From assembly GCA_963556145.1 (NCBI GenBank), contig OY744466.1, positions 4,216,001 to 4,280,000 of the forward strand: DNA of 64,000 nt, read 5' to 3'. The position numbers and the translations under genes were made by a program. This document shows positions 1 through 9,647 of this stretch, piece after piece (position 1 is the stretch's first letter; each line of letters begins with the position of its first letter). The stretch is from Hygrocybe punicea. Its lineage: Eukaryota > Basidiomycota > Agaricomycetes > Agaricales > Hygrophoraceae. A model generated the notes under the pieces. That model had not been told where the DNA came from and searched no databases. It saw only the letters and a program-made list of their open reading frames with translations.

Positions 1-52
1 GTGTTCTTTATCTTTTTTCTTCATTCTACTGACTACTTAAACACACTTGTAG

Positions 53-856
53 GTTTTTTTCCTGCACCCTCGTGCCAAACGAACGCGAACGCGGCAACTG
101 CAACAAGCAGACGCGCATGCGGGCGACAAGGAGACGGGACGCAGCCGAGAACGGGGACAACCCAGGGCGACCACGACAGCAAGAACGAGGATGACGGGAA
201 TGACGACGACGGCGTAAACGAAGACAAGAATGAGGATGAACGTGATGACGACGGCGTAAACGAAGACAAGAACGAGGATGAACGTGACGACGACGGCGTA
301 AACGAAGACAAGAACGAGGATGAACGTGACGACGGCGAGAATGGGGGAGACGACAACACAGTGGGCGCGGGAACTCCGACAATGGGAAGACGACAACGGG
401 CAGGGCCAACGAGGACGAGGACGACGAGGAGGGCAGTGGGCACGGGAACCATGGACGACAGAAACGAGGACGATCGGACGGGGAAACGGGACCACGGAGC
501 CCGGGACAATGAGGACAACGGCAACAGGGATGACGAGGATGGAAACGGCGAGGACGGGACGGCAAACGGGACGGCAACGACAACACGAACGGGCACAGGG
601 CCACGCGGTAACGACGAGGATGGGTACGACAACGACAACGACGGGGACGAGGAGGACGAGGAGGAGGAGGAGGAGGAGGAGGACGATGAGGACGGGGATG
701 GGGACGGGGACAGGGATGGGGATGGGGACGACAACGACAACGACAACGACAATGACAACGACGACTGGGACAACGGTGGGGACCGGGACCGGGACCGGGA
801 CGAGGACGGGGACAAGGGCTAGGACACAGAGGGGCGTGGACACCAGGGGAACACCG
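53..856 (+). other. Purine-rich, exon-like low-complexity tract in A1
   Basis: This is a G/A-rich tract of GAC, GGG and AAC triplets, open in several frames on both strands. The forward frame from 1 encodes an Asp/Gly/Asn/Glu-rich string of 273 residues with no recognisable domain. Openness in many frames points to composition, not to a protein. It is preceded by a splice-acceptor-like end (branch-like ctgac, then cttgtag ending at 52) and followed by a donor-like GTATGT at 857. The donor is conserved in copy A2 (about 22149). It may be a captured or exonisable low-complexity segment. Confidence 0.45.
202..327. repeat. 42-bp tandem repeat, three units
   Basis: Three near-identical 42-bp units lie inside the purine-rich tract. 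In the forward frame each gives the 14-residue unit DDDGVNEDKNEDER. Units differ by one or two bases, so the expansion is recent relative to its surroundings. Confidence 0.85.
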
Positions 857-879
857 GTATGTAATTGTGTTGGTCCCTC

Positions 880-1105
880 CCTTTCCCTCTTCCCCTCCTC
901 CCCCCTCCTTTCCCTCCTCCCCCTGACTGGCTCCTATCCCTTCTCCCCCTTCCTAACCTGCCCCTTCTCCTCCTGCCTACCATCCACCATCCCCACCTCC
1001 CATCCACCTCCTGCCCCTTCTCCCCCTGCCCACCCCCTGCCATTCCCCCTGCCATTGCCCCCTCTCCTGTTCTCTCCTCCACCTCCACCTCCCTGCCTCT
1101 CCCCT
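880..1105. repeat. Polypyrimidine (CCCT/CTCC) tract in A1
   Basis: An almost uninterrupted C/T-rich run lies immediately downstream of the purine-rich tract. The same purine-then-pyrimidine order recurs in copy A2 (purine 21777-22135, pyrimidine 22165-22370). It ends in an AT-rich segment that is conserved between the copies (about 1105-1180 and 22370-22450). Confidence 0.8.
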
Positions 1106-1191
1106 GATGAAGTAGAATACGATGTATTTAGGTAAAATAATTATTTAATTTGCTATATCTATTTTAAGTAGTTGCATGTCTCAGGTCTCTA

Positions 1192-1345
1192 CTGGGCTGT
1201 CCCAGGGACGTCCCAGGACTCTAATGGGCTGTCCCAGGTCTGTATGGGGATGTCCCAGGTCTATAGTGGGATGTCCCAGGGATGTCACTGGGACATCCCA
1301 GGATTGTAATAGGATGTTCCAGGACTCTGATGGGATGTCCCACTG
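1192..1345. repeat. Palindromic dodecamer array, A1 distal cluster
   Basis: About eight copies of a palindrome with consensus TGGGACGTCCCA and variants TGGGATGTCCCA and TGGGACATCCCA, spaced roughly 15-25 bp. An exact GGGACGTCCC lies at 1205-1214. Arrays of short palindromes near an element end are typical transposase-binding subterminal repeats in CACTA elements; binding is inferred. Confidence 0.8.
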
Positions 1346-1782
1346 TCCTTTCACATAATATCTCTACACTCTCCCAGTTCATTCCCTTGAATCTCAGAAC
1401 ATTCTGGAGACAAATCAACATGTTGCATTTTGATTGGCTAACATCTACTAATATTTAGTTTGAATAGTAGATCATACAGTCAGTTCCATGAGCAGAATGT
1501 TCTTTAAGCAGCTTCTCAATATTATGTCAAAGAATATTAATTGTTCTCTTCTAGTTCAATTCCTTTTCCTTGTCCATCATAATTAAATATGCTCTGTCAT
1601 GAAGACTGAGTAGCTATATGATTGCAATCTTGACAACCAACATCATCCACCTGAATTGGCTGTGGTCACATGCATGTAGCTATAGTATATGATGGCTACT
1701 AACATTCCATTGACCAATAACCACACTATCATTGTGGCCACAGCAAAAAAAAAAATTCAAAAAAATATCCAAAAATTAGTTT

Positions 1783-1862
1783 GGGACATCCCAAAAGACC
1801 CCCTGGCACCAGGGACATCCCATTGTCCCAATGCTTTGGACCAGGGACAGCCCAGGGACAGC
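1783..1862. repeat. Palindromic dodecamer array, A1 proximal cluster
   Basis: About four more copies of the GGGACATCCC/GGGACAGCCC motif lie about 100 bp from the A1 terminus at 1966. The matching cluster in A2 (23288-23462) is similarly close to its terminus. Confidence 0.75.
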
Positions 1863-1966
1863 CCATGGACATGAATATTAGCCCTGGGCCAGACCTGTCG
1901 TTTCTCAACATCATATGACCCATTCAGTTACATCTACAAGTTTAGGAAATCGGGTGGCCTGAAGTG

Positions 1967-3469
1967 ACATTACCACGTCGTGATCAAGGTGATCGTGAAT
2001 ATTACTGCTTAACTATGCTTGCACTGTTCAAACCCTGGCACTCTGGACTTGATTTGAAAACTGAACATCAATCTTGGGATGAATCTTTCTTGTCATACAA
2101 CTTTAGTCCTCAACAAAAAGAACTTATGGAAAATTTCAATATAAAATATGAATGTCTTGATGCTCGTGATGATTTTCGTGCTCAGCTCCAAAAGGGTTCA
2201 GTAATCCTGCCAAGTTGGGATACTGGTTATTATCCTACATTAAATAATGATGATTTAGAACATAATAATGACCATCAAGATGAAGATGCATCTGGAATAA
2301 TATATGAGGAGTTTGATGCTGATTTAAATAAACTTGATAAGCGAGAAAAGAAACGTCAACTTGATATGGCCACTATGCAAGCAGTAATTACTCAAACAGG
2401 TTGGACTGATGTTGTGTTGACAGAGCCAAGTGTGCAACCTACACCTCCTGAAATAATTCAAACTGGAACTCAATGGAAAGCCACTGTACAAAAGAAAAGG
2501 CAACAATTGCTTGAAAAGCATGCAGAAAACTTGCCAAGTCATGATAGCAATAATATACAAGCCAGAACAGTGTTAGAATTATTGATAAGTCATATCTTGA
2601 AAATAGGAGTTATTCTGGTGAATCTAGGTTGATAATAGAGAGTGTTGTGGAAGAATTTCTGCTAAATCCAGAGCAAAAAAGATCTTTTCACATTGTTTCA
2701 AACCATGTCTACAATGGAAATTCTGAGCAATTAAAAATGTATATTGGAGGTATGGGTGGCACAGGCAAAACACAGGTCTTGAAAGCTTTAGTTTAATTTT
2801 TTAGGAAGAGCAATGAAACACATCGTTTTGTCATTGTTGCACCAACAGGTACAGCTGCTGCACTCCTGGCAGGATCCACCTATCATTATATGTTTGGATT
2901 AAATGAGAAAGCTGATGAGCACATCTCAAACACCCAACTTGCACAGCTTAGATCACGATTGCAAGGTGTTGAGTACATTTTCTTTGATGAAGTCTCAATG
3001 TTATCCTGTCGAGATATGTATCATATCAGTGTAAGAATGGCCAAAATTTTCAATGAAACAGAATTACCTTGGGGTGGATTAAATATGATTTTTGCAGGAG
3101 ATTTTGCTCAGTTACCCCCTGCACTTCGGCGAGAAAATGCCTCTCTCTATAGTAGGACAGTTGGAGCAATATCTACAAGCCACTTTGATCAAGAATCTGC
3201 TATTGGGAAGGCACTGTGGCACCAGGTTACAACTGTTGTAATACTACGTGAAAACATGAGACAAAGATGTCAAACCAAGGAAGATGCTCAATTGAGACAA
3301 GCTCTGACTAATATGCGATATAAATCTTGCATTCCTGAAGATATTGTATTTTTGCGATCACGAATATCAAGTAACATACCAGGTCGTTCATCAGTCAGAG
3401 ACAAGGAGTTCAGACAAGTCTCAATAATTACTGCTTTTAATATTCATAAAGATGAGATTAATCAGTTAG
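1967..3469 (+). pseudogene. Helitron copy 1: PIF1-type helicase, N-terminal part (broken)
   Basis: This is coding sequence of the helicase half of a RepHel protein, the Helitron enzyme that nicks and unwinds DNA during rolling-circle transposition. Reading starts at 1967 directly after the CACTA end, with no start codon. The Walker A motif GGTGKT is encoded near 2755-2772. The Walker B-like motif FFDEVSM lies near 2980-3000, and the GDFAQLPP motif near 3098-3121. Lesions against copy 2 (42.3-45.5 kb) are a frameshift near 2565 and a TAA at 2794-2796 where copy 2 has a Gln codon (a C-to-T change). The frame continues at 5127 after the solo LTR. The Rep domain of this copy would lie left of the window. 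Confidence 0.88.
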
Positions 3470-5126
3470 TGTTACGGATCGCTTCTGCAGCGGGCTCCGG
3501 CAACAATCAACTTAACTAGGGATTGGATTCCAGAGGAGAGGAGAGCAGTTTTCATTGTTGCTTACAGCTAAGACAACACTGCTAAGAGGGGGGTTCAAGG
3601 TCTAATGTCATTGCGAGCCGTGGGGGTTACCCAAAACAAGATGAGTCTGCCCCAAGAACCAGACTAAATGTAAGGAAAAAAAAGAAGAAAAAGTCCGAAC
3701 CAACAACAAGGACAGTAGATATAGTGAATGGACTTGAGGGGAGGTAAATGGGAATCCAACCATGAAGCTACAACATGTCCAACTACACCATGTTTTCACC
3801 ATGAGGCAGACATGAGGCATCCTCATGTCGATGTTCTCGCGATCCAACTGGAGGCCTGGGTGTCATTGAGGAATATAAGAGGTCCGGATGATTCGGATCA
3901 TGTGACATGCAGAATTGCCAATTCGGGGTCTACACTTGCTGTAACAGGCAAGTGCGTAGTCTGGCAAGTGCATTGCATGGTTGGGTCGAAGATGGGTATC
4001 GTCCAGTGTAGGATTGGTGATGAGAGTGTCTTGAGGTAGTGGGGACATAGCGAAAAGGTCGGTATAAAGGAAAACAAAGGAATGTATGGAGGGAAAACCA
4101 ACTAGGATGGTGGGATAGTCGAGGTCAGACATGTGAACAGCATAAGCTGTACCGGATGATGATGTCTGTGTCGATGACGTATCGAGGAGCAATGTCTTGT
4201 CCTGTCTGTGGAACAATGCGGTCCACCTGATGTCGGTATTTGTCCAAGAAAGGGTATTGTTGTAAACGAGTGTGGGAGATATCAAGGTTATAGATGGAAA
4301 AAGTTAAATGAATGTGGGTCCAGGTTTCGAGTCATGGCACAAGTGACAAGCTGTGGGAATAAGATGTCGGGTACTGCAATGAAGCGATGTCATGTGAACA
4401 ATATGCAATAGGGGTTGGTTCACTGTTTGGGAAGTCGTATGGTCTGTGGTCAAAGTCCAAAAGAATGTGCTTCGGCGATGGTCAGATTAGAGAGAACAGT
4501 GAAATGTCTTGTGATCAGGGATTGTTCAGGGCATGCGTGCAGGTGAGGAATGTTGTCGGATAATCAGGGAGGATAATGGTAGGCACGGAATATGAAAGTG
4601 GAAACCATATATCCAGGTATGGCAATTGTCAATTACATGGTGAGATATTGTCGAGGTGGAAGTCGGAAGTATCGATGGCAGAAGGGTTTCGGTACCAATG
4701 CCAAAGATAGATCATAACAAGGTAAAAACCGATGAGGAAGGTGATGGCGATGCTGCCAATGATGATTATGGTAATTAGCTGTGTCGGGAGTACAGCCATT
4801 GTAAATCGGTTTGTCATGGGATGAAGTCAACAATGTGTCGGGGCGAGGGAAGGGGCGATAGCAATGATGTCCGTCGGCAAGGAGGCTATTCGGGTACAGC
4901 AAGGTAACGTGGGGATGTGTCCATGGTCGGTCTGGGTTGTTCTAGAAGAAGGGACAAAAAGAGAACAAGAATAAGAAAATACAAGGATGTCCAAATGAGG
5001 AAACAATGATGTTGGAGTGAAGACAAAGGACAAAATGAAATGAAAAAGGAAGGTGTGCAGTGCAGAATTGTCATGGTGGGCATTGGAATGGGCGTCGGGG
5101 TTGGAAGCGGAGTTGGAAACGTAACA
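3470..5126. mobile_element. Solo-LTR-like insertion with 5-bp target duplication
   Basis: The insertion starts TGTTACG and ends CGTAACA, a 7-bp inverted repeat with TG...CA ends. It is flanked by direct repeats GTTAG at 3465-3469 and 5127-5131. Removing it restores the helicase reading frame exactly as in copy 2 at about 44,445. A TG...CA boundary plus a 5-bp duplication is diagnostic of LTR-retroelement integration. No gag or pol and no internal second copy of the ends were seen, so at 1657 bp it is best read as a long solo LTR. A short LTR-derived (TRIM/LARD) element is the alternative. Open frames inside it look non-coding. Confidence 0.8.
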
Positions 5127-5595
5127 GTTAGGGTCATTGAGATTTTCAAAGGAAACTTCCCAGCCACTAGTTGATTTATTTTCTGATGACTCCATCAGCA
5201 GTTCACAAGAGAGAAAAAAAGGTAAGTATTCATCTCGATCAAAATTGTACAAAGGTTTTATAATATCAGATAATGTTCAAGATGTTCTGTGGAATCAACC
5301 ACCTAGTTCAAACTCAAAATGTATTCCTGGTAAACTTTCTTTGTGTGTTGGAATGCCCATCATGATTCACAATAATAGTGCAACAGAACTGTGCATTACC
5401 CATGGCCAAGAAGGCACAGTACATTGCTGGCAGTCAGCAAAAGGCTTGCTGGGTCAGAGAGTACTAGACACGTTGTTTGTGAAGCTTCTTAATCCCCCAC
5501 AGGTTGTTCAGATTGATGGACTCCCTGAGAATGTGGTTCCAATAGTGAGAACAAGTGTTACTGTAGATTGCACTCTACCTGATGATACTTCCATC
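5127..5595 (+). pseudogene. Helitron copy 1: PIF1-type helicase, middle part
   Basis: The frame of the helicase resumes after the solo LTR and runs to 5595, where hAT-1 starts. The protein is about 75% identical by eye to copy 2 at 44,449-44,909. It includes the motif GKLSLCVGMPIMI, typical of the C-terminal region of PIF1/RecD-like helicases. About 364 bp of helicase, present in copy 2 at 44,910-45,273, is absent before coding resumes at 23543. Confidence 0.85.
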
Positions 5596-6114
5596 TAGTG
5601 TTGGGGAAGTTTGGTCTCAGACCGACCCAAACCCGGTTTAGACCGAACCGAAACCGGCGGTTTCGGTTTCGGTTTGGGAAATTTCGGCTGAGACCGAACC
5701 GTTCAGTCTCCGGTTTGGAGATTTGGCCGCGGGCCGAAACGGTTTCAAACTCAGTTTGAACCGCAAACCGACAGTCCAAAGTCGGCTACATGGCTGACTT
5801 CGAAAGTCACCCAAAGTCACCAACCCCACCAACAACACCCCCGATATACGCCAAACGAAGACGATGGAGCACCCGAGCAAAACGGGCAGCGGGCTACTCC
5901 CTGCCGCCCGCATATGTTTTTTATTTTTATTTATTCGAACTTAACTAACGCATTTACAAATTGCACCACCACGGCCGCCACCACCACCACCACCACCATG
6001 ACAACGACCACGACAATGGCAATGACAACGGCAACGGTTACAACCACCGTCAACGCCACGCCGGATGCGCCAACAGCAACACCCACGGCCCACCCCCAGC
6101 GCCACGCCAAATGC
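5596..6114. mobile_element. hAT-like element, left part only (hAT-1)
   Basis: It begins TAGTGTTGGGG, matching the TAGTGTTGCCG start of the complete hAT-like element at 40045. It continues with many short repeats of CCGAACC/GGTTCGG in both orientations (5620-5765), the kind of subterminal hexamer repeats seen in hAT elements. An internal GC-rich CCACC/GGCAAC tract lies at 5960-6110. No right terminus (CCCAACACTA-like) was found. The element stops exactly where the palindrome begins at 6115, so its right part was probably lost. Confidence 0.6.
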
Positions 6115-6952
6115 TGATACGCAGTCTCTCCCTTTGGGCACGGAATCTCTCATATGGTCAATTCTACTTTCCCTACGACTCTTTCGCAGTCCCACGTACA
6201 TGCGAAACATCAGCGTGCCGACCGCGACTTGCGCGACTTACGCCGATCGATGTGCGCGTGACCGCAACATCTTCGCTGTATCTTAACCGCGCAACCCGGT
6301 CTTAAAACGCTGACACACAACTGTTAAACACGTCCTACATGTTCGAATGCCGAGTCCGATACCAGAAATGTAATTCATCCGGTTTATCTTCGTCTTTTCG
6401 CCAACTTTCATGTGATATTCGCCGTTATTTCAAATCCTTCGCTATTCCGTTCCCGTTTCGTCGCTTTCATGCGATATTTCGCTGCATTTCTATTTCACTC
6501 ATCCACCCTTTCCCCCTATCCCTTTAGAATATAAAAAGTGTCCTGTAGTAGAAAATATGCGAACAAGAACCCAGTTCTCCCCTCTCCACTAGTTTGCGGC
6601 TTAAGTTTTAAAAGGATCTAGTCATTCTCACTCAAATCTGTGTCTCTCCTCATCGCGTACTCTCCGCTATCGTGACCTAAGTCATAGCGCAAAACCTCCG
6701 TCTCGTCGCGTCATCACCGTGTATCGCGCTTTCATCTAGGACACCCAGCTAAGCCTTCCGATCCTTGTTTATCACTGCGTTGCGATATCGCGTTGTCTTG
6801 CGACTCTTCGCGTTTGTTTATTTTATCGCGCATATTATCGCGCACTATCGAGTTATTGTCGGGAGTGTCCCCAAGTCTCGTTCGCACCTTTGCGATGTTT
6901 TTCATCATTTATTATCTGTTTATCCGGGGTCATAGACGTGGAAACCGTATCA
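6115..6952 (+). mobile_element. Gypsy 5' LTR, left arm
   Basis: The LTR is 838 bp, starts TGATACG and ends CGTATCA (perfect 7-bp terminal inverted repeat). It is followed after ttttc by a primer-binding-type sequence starting TGG at 6958. Contents include a TATA-like stretch (gaatataaaaagtg, about 6526-6539), which could serve as the promoter. There is no second copy of this LTR at the 3' end of the same element. Confidence 0.85.
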
Positions 6953-6957
6953 TTTTC

Positions 6958-6975
6958 TGGAGCCCACCGTGAGGG
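6958..6975 (+). other. Primer-binding site, left arm
   Basis: TGGAGCCCACCGTGAGGG lies five bases after the LTR end. The initial TGG would pair with a tRNA CCA tail. I cannot name the tRNA. The mirror copy is at about 20916-20933. Confidence 0.6.
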
Positions 6976-6998
6976 GACTTAACATTTAAACCACTCCT

Positions 6999-9647
6999 TT
7001 GACTAACGCGTCTAGTTCGAGCACCATAGCTACCAACAGATATCGTACTCGTAGCTCAGTACAGCGTCAAGCGCAACAACGTGCGACAACCTCTCAGAAT
7101 ATCCCCGACTTCGACAGCGATCTCGACGAACTCACCGAAAGTTCCTCCGATTCCGAACACGATACCTCACATCGATTTTGTTCTCATTCACCTCGCACGC
7201 CTCTAGATTTTCACGATTCTCCGCGCGATTACAATCCACAATCTCCCACACCAGCTAGCAGTTCTTTATCTCGACACACTTCCGACCCCTCTTCCGGTCC
7301 ACTTTCTAACTTACCATCCACATCCACTCTCGATTCTTCTATTCCTGCTCTACCAAGCTCCACACCCTCGTCATCTACCTCATCGCGTCCACCCACACCA
7401 CCACCCGCAGCTCAAACAATGGCGACTCCACCGCAAATGCCCGCTCGTGGTCATAATACCGCTCCTAGCTTCTCGCCGGAGCACCCGCGCGAACTTCGCC
7501 AATACTTTGACGAGCTTGAGGCCCAATTCGATTCGTGCGCAGTAGCCGACACTGTCGACAAAAAGAGATATGCGTTGCGCTATCTCAACATAGACACCGC
7601 CGAACTTTGGGAATCGCTCGACGAGTATGAACCGGCATCGACTTACGAAGAGTTCACAAAGGCTGTGTATAAGCTTTATCCTGGTTCGGAAGACGAGAGC
7701 AAATGGTCTGTATCGGATATGGAGAAACTCGTCAAGAAACAACATCAGTCGGGAATCGCAAACATCATAGAGCTTGGCGCTTATCATCGCGCATTCCTCA
7801 CTATCACAAAATTTCTCTGTAAAAAGAATCGCATCTCCGAAGCTGAGCAAAGTCGCGCGTACATTCGCGGGTTCCAAAAGTCTCTCTGGACGCGCGTCAC
7901 GCAGCGACTACAGCTAAAGCTACCTGATCACTTTCCCGATGACCCCTATCCGCTACATGAAATCCAAGCGGCAGCGCAGTTCGTTCTTCATGGTACCGGT
8001 CCCACGAACGCGCCTAAGGAAGGTAAACCAACGTCTGCGACCTCTTCCGAGTCTTCTTCAATCAAACGGGACGATGTCACACTCATCGTTGATACTGTGG
8101 TCCAAGCGGTAAATAAAATTATGGATCCACACGCGTCTAAAAGCTCTGCGCCATGCTCCCATACCTCCCATACCGCTGCTCATGCGCCCCCTATGAGAAC
8201 GACTCAGTCCGAGACAGCGGCGAATGGCAATTGCCACTTCTGCAACCTACCCGGTCACTTTAGGCCGAACTGCCCACATGTGATTGAATATATCAATGCT
8301 GGACGCATCCGAGAAAATATCGACAAGAAAATTGTTCTACCCTCTGGCGCTTTCTGTCCGCGCCAATTACCCGGCAATTCTATGAAGGAGCGCATCGATG
8401 AATGGCATCGTCGCAATCCCAGTCAATTAGCTGCGACACAACAAACCAGTACCAACAATGTCGGTCAAATGATGTATAGCGTATCTCCTGCAGTTCACGC
8501 TAGCGTCCTGGCGTCGGCGATGAGCTCTAACGACTTGCGCATTGAAGAACTGGAGCGCGAACTATTCGCGCTTAAAAAGGTAAAATTTGACGGTGTAGAG
8601 ATTTCTCATCAGCACAAACCTGTCCCGTCTACCACCGGTTTACCTCGTCCATGCGCTCAGCCCACGCCTGATCAATCAACCGTGCAACAAGCCCCTTTGC
8701 CTGCGACACCCGCTCCTACCGCAGAACCGCCCATCCATCCCTTCGCATCCGCACCGGAAACCGCGTACCACCCGCCACACGAACGTAATTTTGCAGGTCC
8801 ACCGTTAAAACAATCTAAGGATAAAGAACCCGCGTATCGCACTCAAGCCCCTATCCAGGACTCTAAGATTATTAGTGAGGTTTACTCGCGCTCTATGGCG
8901 GCTCCCTGTGTCACGCTCACACCAATGGAATTGTTCTCAATTTCTCCGGACTGTCGTTCGAAACTTCGCGATGATATTACGCCCAAGCGAGTCCAACCTC
9001 CTGGCACATCACCGGTAAAAGTTAACATCTTCGCCGACGACCCACTTCCTTTTGCGTCATGCGAGAACACTTGCAAAAATGCCTCCGCTGAACCGCAACC
9101 CATCATTGTTCCCGACCCGTATGAGACCTACCTCATGAGTCTCTCGCCGGGCGAAATTCCTGAAATCCTTACCGTCGCAAAAGAATTGCACGCTCTACGC
9201 GCCGTTAATTTACTCGTCGACAGACAAGAACAAGTCGGTAGCATCATTGACCCTGGTTCTCAGATTGTCGCAATGTCAGAAGACGTCTGCCATCAGTTTA
9301 GCCTTCCCTACGACCCGGCGATTCGTCTCAATATGCAGTCGGCGAATGGTTCGATTGATCAGTCCCTGGGTCTCGCGCGGAATGTTCCTTGTAAAATTGG
9401 CGACATCACGCTTTTCCTTCAGATGCATGTCATCCGTGACCCCACGTACCATATTCTCCTGGGATGACCGTTCGACGTACTAACGGAAAGCGTTGTCAAG
9501 AATTACCGCAATGAAGACCAGACGATTACGATATGCGATCCAAATTCGAACAGATCGGCGACAATTCCAACGTACCCTCGAAGCGAAGCACGATGGCGCG
9601 GCGTACCCCTACACTCGTCCTCGGTTTTTATCAACAAGGGGAACTGA
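6999..9647 (+). pseudogene. Gypsy gag-protease, left arm (one nonsense codon)
   Basis: It encodes the structural polyprotein and aspartic protease of a Ty3/gypsy retrotransposon. The first 130 residues are Ser/Pro/Thr-rich. A capsid-like helical region follows (about residues 150-340), then a CCHC zinc knuckle CHFCNLPGHFRPNC (about residue 415). The retropepsin-like segment near residue 750 contains IIDPGSQIV, with DPG in place of the usual D-S/T-G. The mirror copy is open for 882 codons; here TGA at 9465-9467 (CGA in the mirror) ends it after 822 residues. The ATG at 6999 lies just downstream of the primer-binding site. The frame overlaps pol by about 115 nt. Confidence 0.92.

Larger units (their letters stand above)
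1..1966. mobile_element. CACTA (EnSpm)-like element, right part, copy A1
   Basis: This block is left-truncated by the window edge and ends at 1966, where helicase-coding sequence of Helitron copy 1 resumes. Its last bases, read on the other strand, are CACTTCAGGCCACCC. The same terminus (CACTTCAGGCTACCC) bounds copy A2 at 23542, also against helicase sequence, so this is a real element end. A CACT- terminus plus subterminal arrays of a short palindromic motif is the layout of CACTA/EnSpm DNA transposons; that family assignment is inference. From left to right it holds a purine-rich tract, a pyrimidine-rich tract, an AT-rich stretch (1110-1190) and palindrome arrays (1192-1345, 1783-1862). No transposase was recognised. 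The left terminus and the target duplication lie outside the window. Confidence 0.6.

Noticed and set aside
26..843. Long minus-strand ORFs (192-268 codons) opposite the purine-rich tract
   Set aside because: All frames on both strands are open because of GAC/GGA composition; the predicted proteins are Ser/Pro/Val/Leu runs with no domain.
3728..4411. Small ORFs inside the 3470-5126 insertion
   Set aside because: They lie on both strands, have no recognisable domain, and the insertion has LTR-type ends, so it is read as non-coding LTR sequence.
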